64,000 bases of DNA from assembly GCF_002217985.1 (NCBI RefSeq), contig NZ_BCMI01000002.1, positions 62,001-126,000 of the forward strand. Direction: 5' to 3'. Both the position numbers and the translations under genes were made by a program. Positions 26,092 through 35,121 of this stretch are shown here, one piece after another; position 1 is the first letter of the stretch; every line of letters starts with the position of its first letter. The DNA is from Secundilactobacillus pentosiphilus. GTDB lineage: Bacteria > Bacillota > Bacilli > Lactobacillales > Lactobacillaceae. The notes beneath the pieces were generated by a model that was given only the letters and a program-made list of their open reading frames with translations, was not told the origin of the DNA and made no database searches.

Positions 26092-26940
26092 TTACTTAAT
26101 TTCACGCTTTAGATACTCTTCAAACGTCGTTGGTTCGCGTCCAAGTAACGTCTTAAGAACAAATGGGTTACCATCCAAGCCCCACTTAGAATAAGTATCA
26201 GATAAGTGTTTAAATGCTTGACGCATATAAAGATCATTAATATGATTCTCATCCAAGAACTTTTCGAGGTCGATATGAGTGGCAACAGCGTGTTCACCCG
26301 TCAACTTGTTGTAAGTATCAACTAAGTCTTGAGGGGTATAAGTCTTCTTAGTGCCGACTAATTCGAAGGTCGCCTTGTTGTAAGTATCTGGGTCTTTAGC
26401 AACCTTAGCAGCAACTTCACCGACATCCAAAGGATCAACGTAGCATAATTTACCATCTGAAGCGTAGAAGTTTTCGTACTTCCCAGTATCGTGAACCCGC
26501 TTAGGATCGAAGTTATGCATGTAGTGCATTGGCTGCAGGATGGTGTATGGCAGTTGAGTTGACATACCGGCATAGATCAGGTGTTCTTCAGTATCACGTT
26601 TTTCAACGTGTTGTAAAAGCGTTGTTAAGATCGGGTGGGTCACAGAAATAAAGATGAACTGTGAAACACCGTTCTTAATACTGGAATCGATCATTTGCTT
26701 ACCGATCAAACCTTCCTCAGCTGAAAACAGCGGTGGAATGTAAGCAATCTTGTCGCTGGCTTTAGTGATTTCATCAATCACCGTAATGTCGGTCAAATCA
26801 CCAACGAAAGCCTGCTTAATGCCTGGTAAATCTTTAACAGCTGGGTTAATGTCAGCAGCGCCGACTTCGAAACCAGCATCCACTAACGCCTTAACAACGT
26901 GGCTACCAGCATGACCGGCAGCTGAAGTAACTGTAATCAT
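26092..26940 (-). CDS. NmrA-like NAD(P)-binding protein (paralogue A)
   Basis: A 282-residue atypical SDR. It has a Rossmann start MITVTSAAGHAGSHVV with a glycine-rich loop and lacks the Tyr-x-x-x-Lys catalytic pair, as in NmrA/HSCARG-type redox sensors and quinone reductases. YIPPLF and LLQHVEKRD recur in the paralogue at 27796. It is the third gene of a TetR-controlled cluster with an SDR and that paralogue. Redox sensing or reduction of a small electrophile is inferred from the family. Confidence 0.8.
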   Translation of the reverse strand: MITVTSAAGHAGSHVVKALVDAGFEVGAADINPAVKDLPGIKQAFVGDLTDITVIDEITKASDKIAYIPPLFSAEEGLIGKQMIDSSIKNGVSQFIFISVTHPILTTLLQHVEKRDTEEHLIYAGMSTQLPYTILQPMHYMHNFDPKRVHDTGKYENFYASDGKLCYVDPLDVGEVAAKVAKDPDTYNKATFELVGTKKTYTPQDLVDTYNKLTGEHAVATHIDLEKFLDENHINDLYMRQAFKHLSDTYSKWGLDGNPFVLKTLLGREPTTFEEYLKREIK

Positions 26941-26987
26941 AATGTGTTGTTCCTTCCAAATAATCTAATCACTTTTTTAAAGTAAAA

Positions 26988-27743
26988 TTACCACGGAACG
27001 ATACCAGCATCTTCGGTAAAGGTACCGTTTAAATTGTTCTTAGGGTCTAAGGCAAGTTCAATGGCACGGTGAGCACCACTTTCAACCGGCTTAGCACCCT
27101 GCTTTTCGAATAATTCCTTATCAACGAGGTCCGTTGCGGTCATACCTGGGTTAACAGAGTTGGCCGTAACGTTAAGCTTAGCATCTCTGAATTCCTTGCT
27201 AAAGGCAACCGTCATAGCATTCAAGGCTGTCTTAGAAGCTTGATATGGGAAGGAAATGATGTGTGAGAACATTGAGGTTGGATCAGTAGCCAATCCCAAT
27301 GAACCCATGTCACTGGTAATCGTGAGGATCTTACCATATGAAGCCTTCTTCAATAGCGGAACAGCAGCTCTTGTCATGGCATAAGTCCCAAAGAAGTTGG
27401 TGTCAAATGTCTTACGCAGTTGGTCGACAGTCGACTTAGTTGGTAAAGCATCTTGAGGACCGGGGATACCGGCATTGTTAATCAAAATGTTGAGGTAACC
27501 GAACTTATCATCAATGGTTTTGATCGTTTCATCGATGGTCTTTTGATCCGTAATGTCACAGTGGACTAAAGCAACGTCCAGGCCTTGGTCCTTCAGTTCT
27601 TTAACTGCTTTTTGACCAAGTTCCATATCATAAGCACCGATGAAGACGAACTGGCCATGTTGAGCTAACGTTTTAGCTTCAACAAAACCCATGCCTCTTT
27701 CGGCACCCGTAATTAATGTGACAATTTTTTTAGCATCAGCCAT
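26988..27743 (-). CDS. Short-chain dehydrogenase/reductase
   Basis: A 251-residue classical SDR: cofactor loop TGAERGMG, NNAG at the fourth strand, catalytic Tyr and Lys in YQASKTA, and a C-terminal NGTFTEDAGIVPW. The ending resembles that of the SDR at 49933, which marks a shared subfamily. It lies between two NmrA-like paralogues on one transcript, downstream of a TetR regulator. Substrate is unknown; reduction of a reactive carbonyl or quinone is plausible. Confidence 0.88.
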   Translation of the reverse strand: MADAKKIVTLITGAERGMGFVEAKTLAQHGQFVFIGAYDMELGQKAVKELKDQGLDVALVHCDITDQKTIDETIKTIDDKFGYLNILINNAGIPGPQDALPTKSTVDQLRKTFDTNFFGTYAMTRAAVPLLKKASYGKILTITSDMGSLGLATDPTSMFSHIISFPYQASKTALNAMTVAFSKEFRDAKLNVTANSVNPGMTATDLVDKELFEKQGAKPVESGAHRAIELALDPKNNLNGTFTEDAGIVPW

Positions 27744-27795
27744 TATAAAATACTCCTTTTCTTATAAGCATTTAATAACTATTTCACATGAGAGC

Positions 27796-28722
27796 TTAGA
27801 ATAAATCGAAACTGTTCGATGTCTTCTCAGTGTCTTCAACTGAAACAGTCGGTTTGATATCATTAGCAACTAACTGACGGGCACACCAGTTAGCAACACT
27901 GCGAGGCTTGTGATCGAGTAATTCGATCAATTGCTTGTTGTTACCAGCCCAGCCCCACTTGTTATAAGTTTTACGCAATGCGTAGAAGGTTTCAGTTGCG
28001 AAACTGTCACTGCCTGCGAAGTAGTCTGGCCAATACTCAACCAATTTTTCTTCGGGAACTGAAATTGGTGTGATTTCCTTACCAGAAACTTTGCTCATGA
28101 TAGTAGCAACGTCTCTAGGTGTCATCGATTCGTTACTGCAAGTATAAATGGCATATTTGTAGCCGTCTTCAGTGAGCATCTTGATGGCACAGTCGGCAAC
28201 GTCCAATGGGTCCACCCATGAAACCAGCTTGTCAATGTCACACATACTTGGGTATTCACCCATATCGTAGAACATCTTCATAAAGATGTTTTGGTGATAC
28301 GTTGATGGCCGCAGAACGCTCCAGTCTAAGCCGCTTTCAAAGCCGCGATAAAGCAAATATTGTTCGTCCTTAGCCTTCATCCGGTGTTGCAGGAGTGTAC
28401 TCATATTAGGATACATGCAAGATAAGTAAACAAATTTGCTGACCTTAGCATCGATGGCTGCGTCGATCGCGATCCGGCCCATCTTAGCTTCTTGATAAGT
28501 AAACTGCGGCGGAATGTAAAGCACCTTATTGACGCCCTTCATTGCTTCAGCAACAAATTTGGGATCACGGCTGTCACCAACAAGAGTTTCTTTAACCCCT
28601 TGCTGTTCAAATTTCTTAATATCAGGATTCATGTCAATGGCACGAATTTCAAAACCTTTTTTAGCAAGGTAAGGGACAATCTGACGACCAACTTTACCGT
28701 ATGCGCAGGTAATTAGTAACAT
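27796..28722 (-). CDS. NmrA-like NAD(P)-binding protein (paralogue B)
   Basis: A 308-residue NmrA-type protein beginning MLLITCAYGKVGRQIV, without the SDR catalytic Tyr/Lys pair. It shares YIPPQF, TLLQH and VDPLDVADCAIK with paralogue A. It is the first gene of the cluster, with AAAGGAGG before the ATG and a TTGACG-17-TACACT promoter that overlaps a probable TetR operator. Function as a redox sensor or reductase is inferred. Confidence 0.8.
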   Translation of the reverse strand: MLLITCAYGKVGRQIVPYLAKKGFEIRAIDMNPDIKKFEQQGVKETLVGDSRDPKFVAEAMKGVNKVLYIPPQFTYQEAKMGRIAIDAAIDAKVSKFVYLSCMYPNMSTLLQHRMKAKDEQYLLYRGFESGLDWSVLRPSTYHQNIFMKMFYDMGEYPSMCDIDKLVSWVDPLDVADCAIKMLTEDGYKYAIYTCSNESMTPRDVATIMSKVSGKEITPISVPEEKLVEYWPDYFAGSDSFATETFYALRKTYNKWGWAGNNKQLIELLDHKPRSVANWCARQLVANDIKPTVSVEDTEKTSNSFDLF

Positions 28723-28748
28723 ATTTCACAACCTCCTTTAATGACCAT

Positions 28749-28820
28749 AGTGTATTCCCTTAAAGCAAACTCGTCAAGTATTACTTTATGAGTTTGGTTT
28801 GCATGAATTTCGTGTATAAT
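28749..28820. promoter_or_regulatory. Divergent promoters and TetR operator of the NmrA/SDR cluster
   Basis: Minus strand: TTGACG (28777-28772), 17 bases, TACACT (28754-28749). Plus strand: TATAAT at 28815-28820. Between them the arms CAAACTC (28766-28772) and GAGTTTG (28790-28796) form an inverted repeat that touches both promoters; GCAAAC/GTTTGC extends it. This fits autoregulation and cluster repression by the adjacent TetR protein. Confidence 0.65.
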
Positions 28821-28847
28821 GGTTTTGAAAAGAAGGGGAGAATAAAA

Positions 28848-29477
28848 ATGACGGGGAAACAATCACAGCGCCAAGAACAATATAACCGTGGGAAACAGCT
28901 ATTTATCGATACTGCGAAGCATCTGTTTAAATCACAAGGGTACGATAAAACAAAGGTCAGCGATATTGTAAACGCCAGCGGCCGAAACGTCAGTACGCTC
29001 TACCACTATTTTCCAGCAGGTAAAAAAGATATCGTTAAAACCCTCTTAATTACGGATATTAAAGAGGAATTTGATAAATTGGCCGAGTTAATGGCCTCTA
29101 AAAGTGATGGTTCGCTCATTGATTCACTGCATTTGTTCTACCATCAATTCGTTGAAATTTTCTATCATAATTGGTATTTGATGTCGATCATGCTGTATTA
29201 CAAGGATGATTTTGAAACTGAGGTCACGCCCATTACACGTGAAGGGACAGACCATATGCGTGAGTTGCTGGCGGAATTCTTACAAAAACGTGTAGACAGC
29301 AAAGAATTGTACATCACTAACTGTCAGGTAGCTGCAAAACTGTTTTTCGCCCCTGGGATGGAAAACATTATCGTTAACTTTTCTGAACCCGAAAAAGACG
29401 TCTTTGAAACCAGCGAGATTGACCAGCTGATTGCGACGTGGCAACGAGATACCATTTTCTTCGAACACTCTAAGTAA
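28848..29477 (+). CDS. TetR/AcrR-family regulator of the NmrA/SDR cluster
   Basis: A 209-residue regulator. HTH region: FKSQGYDKTKVSDIVNASG and NVSTLYHYFPAGKKDI. The C-terminal domain, rich in aromatic residues, presumably binds an inducer. The ATG at 28848 is chosen: AAGGGGAG precedes it, and an upstream in-frame start at 28788 lies before the -10 element. It is divergent from the NmrA/SDR genes across a palindromic operator, so it is very likely their repressor. Confidence 0.85.
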   Translation: MTGKQSQRQEQYNRGKQLFIDTAKHLFKSQGYDKTKVSDIVNASGRNVSTLYHYFPAGKKDIVKTLLITDIKEEFDKLAELMASKSDGSLIDSLHLFYHQFVEIFYHNWYLMSIMLYYKDDFETEVTPITREGTDHMRELLAEFLQKRVDSKELYITNCQVAAKLFFAPGMENIIVNFSEPEKDVFETSEIDQLIATWQRDTIFFEHSK

Positions 29478-29528
29478 TTAAAAACAGCCCGAAACTGCCC
29501 CATTGGTGGTTTCGAGCTGTTTTTAATT
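29476..29528. terminator. Bidirectional terminator between TetR and an oxidoreductase gene
   Basis: Arms of 13 bp (29476-29488 with 29516-29528) plus an inner GAAAC/GTTTC stem between converging genes. Confidence 0.85.
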
Positions 29529-29538
29529 ACCCGGCTGA

Positions 29539-30174
29539 TCAAGCATCAACAACACTGAAGCGCTGTTTGATATGCTTAGGTTCTTTCATTTCTTGTACAA
29601 TGGCAGCTGCCAAGTTACCCGTAGAGGTTACTGGTTTTCCCTCTTGGTTGACCATTGGGTGATCACCGCCGATTTTAAAGTTGGTCTTAGGACCGTCATT
29701 TAATTCATTTTGAGGTGTGACGGCGATCCAATCAACGTTATCCACCCACTTCAGGTACTCAAATTCATGACTTTGCTGAACGGGTGCTTCGATCCAAGGC
29801 TGACCGGCATACTTCTTCAAAACAGTGTCGATCATTGGCTTGCCATCATCGTCCAATAACGTGCTGGCACCAATGATGAAGACCAATTTAGTTACCGTGT
29901 TTTCCCGGAACATCGTGATTAGATTGGTTGCCATGTCAATGTGCTGATAGGCCTTTAGTGAAGCAAAGGCGTCAACTACGTAGTCAAATCCCTTTAAGTC
30001 GTCGTAAGTTAATGCCAGCGCATCTTTTTCAACGATTTGTGCGTCTGCTCCCAATAAAGACTGAGCTTTCTTAGCATCGCGAACGATTGCTGTGGCGTCA
30101 ATGTTATTTGCAACGGCTTCTTTGTATACCGCTTGACCAACGTGCCCCGTTGCACCAATAATGCCAATTTTCAT
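29539..30174 (-). CDS. NAD(P)-binding Rossmann oxidoreductase (YwnB-like)
   Basis: A 211-residue single-domain atypical SDR: MKIGIIGATGHVGQAV cofactor loop, FDYVVDAFAS, VFIIGASTLLDDDGKP. It resembles the YwnB/NAD(P)H-binding group and has no classical catalytic tetrad. GGAGG is before the ATG. It converges on the TetR gene and is separated from it by a terminator, so it may be outside that regulon. Function is unknown. Confidence 0.82.
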   Translation of the reverse strand: MKIGIIGATGHVGQAVYKEAVANNIDATAIVRDAKKAQSLLGADAQIVEKDALALTYDDLKGFDYVVDAFASLKAYQHIDMATNLITMFRENTVTKLVFIIGASTLLDDDGKPMIDTVLKKYAGQPWIEAPVQQSHEFEYLKWVDNVDWIAVTPQNELNDGPKTNFKIGGDHPMVNQEGKPVTSTGNLAAAIVQEMKEPKHIKQRFSVVDA

Positions 30175-30312
30175 GAGGAATCCTCCAATTTACAGTTAAA
30201 GTTTAGCGTGGTCCCTCTTTTACGTTGCCGACCACCGATACAATATAACGCATATTATATCGGCCGTCAACAATTAACAAGCAGCTTGGCAAAAAATAGC
30301 TGTTAGCCAATT

Positions 30313-30346
30313 AAAAAACACGTCTGCGGTGCCCCGCAAACGTGTT
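30313..30346 (-). terminator. Terminator of the GT2/pRiA4-ORF3-like pair
   Basis: Arms AACACGT and ACGTGTT with inner TGCGG/CCGCA and six T on the minus strand. Confidence 0.85.
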
Positions 30347-30357
30347 ACATCAATGAA

Positions 30358-30864
30358 TCAATAAGCTTCATCCCAGCTGCCGGCAAACTCGCCAAATAAC
30401 CCGTTGATTTTCTGGGGATCAAACGCGCCGCCGCGATCGCCCGTTGCCTCTATCCGTTCTGGTCCCTTGCCCGCCAGCACAACTGGGAGCTGGTGGTGCT
30501 TAGCTTGAAGAAAGGCCTTCATCGTGATCATCTTTTCTAACTCAATTTGGTGCGTCCAACTAGCACCGAAGTCGTAAATATATGTCACATCGCCTTTCTC
30601 GAGGTCCGGATAAGCAAAGTTTTCACTCTCATCTAACATTTTGTCACCCACATCCAGATCTTGCATCACGATGCCGTATTCAGTAGTGGGATCATCAACT
30701 GGCGAAAAGCTGTGCAAATGACTATTCGTCCACCCAAACAATACTTGGATGATGGCATGCAGCTGATCATACCGGATACTAGTAGGAACGACAACCCGTC
30801 GCCAGGTATCTGGTTTGACGTCTTTTAATGTCACTTTGAGCTGCATCATACTACTTTCAATCAT
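30358..30864 (-). CDS. pRiA4b ORF-3-like domain protein
   Basis: A 168-residue protein of the plasmid pRiA4b ORF-3-like family: LKVTLKDVKPDTWRRVVVP, LHAIIQVLFGWTNSHLH, and YIYDFGASWTHQIELE. The family is widespread, sometimes carried by mobile elements, and its role is not established. Its start overlaps the stop of the glycosyltransferase gene by four bases (ATGA type), so the two are translationally coupled; no functional reason for the pairing is known to me. Confidence 0.85.
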   Translation of the reverse strand: MIESSMMQLKVTLKDVKPDTWRRVVVPTSIRYDQLHAIIQVLFGWTNSHLHSFSPVDDPTTEYGIVMQDLDVGDKMLDESENFAYPDLEKGDVTYIYDFGASWTHQIELEKMITMKAFLQAKHHQLPVVLAGKGPERIEATGDRGGAFDPQKINGLFGEFAGSWDEAY

Positions 30865-31598
30865 GAGGCACCTCCAGTCACTTTAGCTAACTGCGCACCC
30901 ATTCGGTAAATTCGGTCAAAAACCTGATCTTCAACCCGCCGTTCTGCCGCACTTCGTGAACGCAGTGTACTATTAGGCCGGTTGATCTTCGTGTATCTAA
31001 TTGCTGGATCATAAAGATAAATGCCTGGATTGTGAGCAATGTAAGTCGTGGTAAATAAATAATCTTCCGCGATCGTCAGTGATTCATCAAACCGCAACTG
31101 CTGCTGTCGAATAGCCGGTAACGAAAAAGCCTTATTCCAAACATATCCGCCAATTTCAGATCCCCGTAGGCTTGCCTGACGAAACATCATTTGCTGAGAA
31201 AAGGTTTCGTAGTGATCCTGCTGCTCCATCGGCGTATGCCACCATTGATAACCGACCGTTACCGCTGGTGTCTCTTTCTGAAACCCGGTAATAATGGTTT
31301 TAGCGAAGTCTGGGTGCAGACGGTCATCGCCATCTACAAAGGCTACCGCATCCCCAGTTGCGTGATCAATACCAAAATTACGGGCAGCTGAAACCCCATG
31401 ATGATGATCAAATTGTTCCACGTGAAACATCGGTATTCCCTTCACGAATTCCGCTGCTTTTTCTGCCGTACCATCCGTAGAATGATCATCAACCAGCCAC
31501 AGCTCAAAATCTTCCGTCTGGTTAGCTATCGTTTGCAGGGTTTCATTAAAATAATGACTTAAATTATAGGTGGGTACTACTAGTGTCAGCTTGATCAT
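30861..31598 (-). CDS. Family 2 glycosyltransferase
   Basis: A 245-residue GT-A fold enzyme. LTLVVPTYNLSHYF begins the nucleotide-binding part, LVDDHSTDGT follows, and FVDGDDRLHPDF is the DxD-type metal site. No membrane helices. It may transfer sugars to cell-wall or exopolysaccharide acceptors; no polysaccharide genes are adjacent. The ATG at 31598 follows GGGGTGA; a GTG nine bases earlier overlaps that SD. The coding sequence contains an exact parS site at 31414-31429. Confidence 0.85.
   Translation of the reverse strand: MIKLTLVVPTYNLSHYFNETLQTIANQTEDFELWLVDDHSTDGTAEKAAEFVKGIPMFHVEQFDHHHGVSAARNFGIDHATGDAVAFVDGDDRLHPDFAKTIITGFQKETPAVTVGYQWWHTPMEQQDHYETFSQQMMFRQASLRGSEIGGYVWNKAFSLPAIRQQQLRFDESLTIAEDYLFTTTYIAHNPGIYLYDPAIRYTKINRPNSTLRSRSAAERRVEDQVFDRIYRMGAQLAKVTGGAS
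31414..31429. other. Exact parS (ParB/Spo0J binding) site
   Basis: TGTTCCACGTGAAACA matches the Firmicutes parS consensus TGTTNCACGTGAAACA at every position. It lies inside the glycosyltransferase gene; B. subtilis parS sites also lie in coding sequence around the origin. It should nucleate ParB spreading and SMC loading, which fits an origin-proximal location. Confidence 0.85.
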
Positions 31599-31707
31599 TG
31601 CATTCACCCCAAAACTTTCATTTTGTCGTCATTATGGCAGAATACACGACATAGTCAATTATCTTCACTCGACTTTATACCTGAAGCTGCAAATGTGGTA
31701 TTTTCAA

Positions 31708-31735
31708 TTAAAAAAGCCTGCCAAATTGACAGACT
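31708..31735 (-). terminator. Terminator of the DyP peroxidase gene
   Basis: A short stem (AGTCTG with CAGGCT, one G-U pair) followed by six T on the minus strand. Confidence 0.65.
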
Positions 31736-31752
31736 CTACCCTATTCCAAAAT

Positions 31753-32697
31753 TTAAAGTTCCTCACCGTCTGCAATTTTACCAAGAACAGTAAATGATGG
31801 GATAAAGAATACTTCACCAGTTTCTGGCGTTGAGAAATCCAACAACCGGTCAGACTTGGTAAACATATTTGTCAGCATCCGCTTGGTAACCGTCCAGTGA
31901 CGGGCATAGCCGATAAAGTAAGTCCCGTTAACATTCTCTGTGGGGTTCGAAAAAGGCACGTTCATCCGCACAATTTTATGTTCAACCCCGCCCTCATTGT
32001 CTTGGGAGGCAATGTTATGGGCGTTGGGTGCCTTTTGATCATCTTCAAGTTCCACGTCATTGAATTTCTTTCGGCCAATAGCTTGTTCCTGCTGCTCGGT
32101 CTTTAAGTTGTTCCAGGCTTCCATATCGTGGGCATACTTTTGAGCAAACGCATACGAGCCGTTAATGAATGCCGGATCTTCATCGCCAATGACCGCGTAG
32201 TCGGGTGTATCCAGGGCACTCGGATTTTCCGTACCATCCACAAAGCCGATAATGGCCCGTCCTTCAAAATAGCGGAAGCCGTGAGTTTCATCAAGTACCG
32301 TAACGTTATCTTGGATTCGTTCCATCACCATGGTCATTAACTCAAAGGGAACAGCTGAATCTTTCGCCCGTACATGGAAGAACAGGTCCGCAGGCGTTGC
32401 CGGTGCCGTATATTTTGGCCCCACAACCGGTGCGAACTCCTCTAATTCTTTAGGCCGTTTAGCATCGGGAAAGAGATAGTCCCAGGCCTTGCGTGAGAAA
32501 CCGAAAGCAACCGCTAATCCCGCATCTGGGTACCGAATGTTCAGCGAATTTTCAAACGCCGGCAAATGTTCTGCCAGGTCTTGAATCATTTCTAGATCAG
32601 CATCATGATCCTCACGCTTTAAGTCCATCGTTGAGAAAATAATGTTACTTCCCGCATCCTTATAAACTGACTGAACGTCTTTCAAATCAATTGCCAT
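31753..32697 (-). CDS. Dye-decolorizing (DyP-type) heme peroxidase
   Basis: A 314-residue peroxidase with the DyP distal-site motif GFVDGTEN (catalytic Asp) and a proximal-heme region around GGVEHKIVRMNVPF with His and a distal Arg. The end FFIPSFTVLGKI is conserved. DyP enzymes oxidise bulky substrates or handle peroxide, requiring heme; many lactobacilli lack heme synthesis, so activity may depend on exogenous heme. No signal peptide or encapsulin gene is seen. GGAGGAG precedes the ATG. Confidence 0.92.
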   Translation of the reverse strand: MAIDLKDVQSVYKDAGSNIIFSTMDLKREDHDADLEMIQDLAEHLPAFENSLNIRYPDAGLAVAFGFSRKAWDYLFPDAKRPKELEEFAPVVGPKYTAPATPADLFFHVRAKDSAVPFELMTMVMERIQDNVTVLDETHGFRYFEGRAIIGFVDGTENPSALDTPDYAVIGDEDPAFINGSYAFAQKYAHDMEAWNNLKTEQQEQAIGRKKFNDVELEDDQKAPNAHNIASQDNEGGVEHKIVRMNVPFSNPTENVNGTYFIGYARHWTVTKRMLTNMFTKSDRLLDFSTPETGEVFFIPSFTVLGKIADGEEL

Positions 32698-32865
32698 TCC
32701 TAATCTCCTCCTTAGATAGCCAGTACCACTATCTTTTAAAAGTATTCACTTTAGAACAATTCTTAGCTAAAGTTATTTTACCACAATTTAACACTGATTA
32801 AAGCGCTTTCTTAAGCTTAATTTTAAGCTTATTCAGATGATAGCTAACACCTTACACGTGAACTT

Positions 32866-32903
32866 AAAAAGCACTTTCAAGCTCATCGCTCAAAAGTGCT
32901 TTT
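32866..32903 (-). terminator. Terminator of the TetM/EF-G-like GTPase gene
   Basis: Arms AAAAAGCACTTT and AAAAGTGCTTTT (32866-32877, 32892-32903) just after the stop on the minus strand. Confidence 0.8.
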
Positions 32904-32910
32904 CTAGTGA

Positions 32911-34842
32911 TTAATTCTTCGCGTAAGGATAATGCGCCATTACCGGTAACTGATTCCATTTGACGGGATAGCCGGCACCATGCGCACAGAAAACGGAATC
33001 TGGGGTATTCTCCAAATCTCCTACCGGATCATAAGCTGCTGCGGCAATCACTTCTTCAGCATTATGACACGGCCGGTAGTCATCAACGACACACTCTAAT
33101 TCGCCTTGACCATGGGTATAGGCGTTGACCGTTTGAGCGTACCCCTGCATTTCGGCAACCGGCGCGCTGCCTGTAAGTGTAACCACGGTGCCAGCGGTAT
33201 TGTCCGGCGTTTCAAATTCACCAGCCATTCGCTGAATGTCGTTCATTGCCCGGCCGACCTGGTCTTGAGTCACTGTTAGGCGAAACTGATACCAGGGCTC
33301 TAATAACTGCGCTGTCCCCTGCTGCTTGGTCATCATGAGCCCCTGACGAACTGCTCGCCAAGTCGCCTGCCTGAAGTCGCCGCCAACCGTATGCACGATA
33401 CTGCCGCGTCCGCCGATCAACGTGATCTGCATATCGGTGATCGGTGCACCCGTTAATACACCCAGGTGCTGCTTAGCTTTCAAACTCGTCATAATTTGAT
33501 GCTGCCAATTTTTATCCAGTACCTCCAGTGAGCAATCGGCGGCAAAACTAACACCGCTGCCACGTGGTGTCGGTGTCATCAGTAAATGGACTTCAGCGTA
33601 GTGCCGCAACGGTTCAAAATGACCAACCCCTTCGATTGGATCAGTGATGGTTTCTTTATAGAGGATACTGCCTTCATCAAAACTCACGTCCAGTTGAAAC
33701 TGCTGCTCTAACAGCTGTTGAATGACTTCCAGCTGCATGGCACCCATCAGCTGTACCCGGATCTCCTGCAACTGGTTTGACCAGGTCACGTGCAGTTGCG
33801 GATCTTCATCTTCCAGCTGCTGCAAGGCGGTTAAACAAGCGTGCAAATCATTTCCTTGTGGATCAACTTTATACGTCAAAACCGGCTGCAGAACCGGTGC
33901 TTGACTATCCGCCAGATCACCTAGACCCTGTCCAGGGCGTGTCCCTGTAAGTCCGGTAATGGCACAGACTTCACCAGCAGTGATCGTCTGATTTACCGTA
34001 TATTTGGTGCCATTATACTGACGCAGCTGATTGATCTTTTGCTCCGGCAAGACTTCATCCCGGGGGTGCAGTTCACCGCCCGTCACACGTACCCAGGTCA
34101 GCCGTTCGCCCTTTTCATCATGTGAGACTTTAAAGATCCGGGCACCGAAACTTTGATTCGCTTTCCGTTCAGTTGTCCATTGCTGTAAGCCGGCCATTAG
34201 GGTATCAACGCCGTTTAGTTTCAGTGCTGCACCGAAATAAGTTGGGAAGACTTTTCGCTGACTGATCAATTGCCGGATAACGTCATCACTCAGCGTTTCC
34301 GAGGCCATGTAACCATCAAGCACTGAATCATCCTGTAACGCAATATCTTCGTAGCTATCAGCGATGCTGTCGCCATCAAATGCTAGGCAGCCGGGCGATA
34401 ACTCCGTCTGTAGCTGCGTCAGCAACGCCTCCCGATCAACGCCGGGAGCATCCATTTTATTCACAAAAATAAAGGTGGGGATGTTATACCGCGACAATAA
34501 CCGCCATAACGTCCGCGTATAGCCCTGAACGCCATCGGTAGCGGAAACCACCAAAATAGCGTCATCCAAGACGCTTAGGACCTGTTCCGTTTGAGCGCCA
34601 AAATCCGCGTGACCCGGCGTATCTAGTAAGGTTAAGTTCAACTGATCATATTGCAGACTCGCTTCGTGAGAAAAAATGGTGATGCCGCGTTTCTTCTCCA
34701 GATCATCGGGGTCAAGAAACGCATCACCATTATCTACTCGGCCCAGGTGTGACAGTATCCCCGCCTTATAAAGTAAAGCTTCAGACAGCGTAGTCTTTCC
34801 CGCGTCCACGTGGGCAATAATTCCAGTTACGATGTGTTTCAT
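32911..34842 (-). CDS. TetM/EF-G-like translational GTPase
   Basis: A 643-residue five-domain GTPase of the ribosomal-protection branch. G1 AHVDAGKTT, G2 KRGITIF, G3 DTPGHADF, G4 NKMD, then beta-barrel and EF-G-like domains III-V. Chromosomal relatives in lactobacilli are fixed core genes and are not usually linked to tetracycline resistance. The protein should displace ligands from or remodel the ribosomal A site. Divergence from canonical TetM in domain IV is visible. Calling it a resistance gene would be unsupported. Confidence 0.88.
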   Translation of the reverse strand: MKHIVTGIIAHVDAGKTTLSEALLYKAGILSHLGRVDNGDAFLDPDDLEKKRGITIFSHEASLQYDQLNLTLLDTPGHADFGAQTEQVLSVLDDAILVVSATDGVQGYTRTLWRLLSRYNIPTFIFVNKMDAPGVDREALLTQLQTELSPGCLAFDGDSIADSYEDIALQDDSVLDGYMASETLSDDVIRQLISQRKVFPTYFGAALKLNGVDTLMAGLQQWTTERKANQSFGARIFKVSHDEKGERLTWVRVTGGELHPRDEVLPEQKINQLRQYNGTKYTVNQTITAGEVCAITGLTGTRPGQGLGDLADSQAPVLQPVLTYKVDPQGNDLHACLTALQQLEDEDPQLHVTWSNQLQEIRVQLMGAMQLEVIQQLLEQQFQLDVSFDEGSILYKETITDPIEGVGHFEPLRHYAEVHLLMTPTPRGSGVSFAADCSLEVLDKNWQHQIMTSLKAKQHLGVLTGAPITDMQITLIGGRGSIVHTVGGDFRQATWRAVRQGLMMTKQQGTAQLLEPWYQFRLTVTQDQVGRAMNDIQRMAGEFETPDNTAGTVVTLTGSAPVAEMQGYAQTVNAYTHGQGELECVVDDYRPCHNAEEVIAAAAYDPVGDLENTPDSVFCAHGAGYPVKWNQLPVMAHYPYAKN

Positions 34843-35050
34843 GCCTGTTCCCCCTGTAGTTGTTCAATACTCTTATTATTCCATGTTATCACCAATAAGC
34901 AACTGAAAAAGGATTATAGCACCATCATTAATAAAAAAGCCGGGCAAGAAATTTTGATTATTTCCCGGGTAATATTTAATTGAACAATCGTGCCCTCTCA
35001 CACCCAATTTGTAATAGAATACCCGGTTCATTTTCCTCATAATAGCGAAT

Positions 35051-35083
35051 AAAAACGGTCCCTACCAGATGATAGAGACCGCT
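35051..35083 (-). terminator. Terminator of the GPH symporter gene
   Basis: A stem of GCGGTCTCT with AGGGACCGT type pairing (35058-35083), followed by five T on the minus strand. Confidence 0.75.
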
Positions 35084-35121
35084 TCCAATTTTAATATTAA
35101 TCAGCGTTTAAAGTTTAAATC

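Noticed and set aside
28788-28847. Longer N-terminus for the TetR regulator
   Set aside because: The extra start lies upstream of the TATAAT promoter element, so it would not be transcribed.
32911-34842. Tetracycline resistance gene (tetM-like)
   Set aside because: All GTPase motifs are present, but chromosomal lactobacillar relatives are ordinary translational GTPases. No mobile element or tet leader peptide is next to it.
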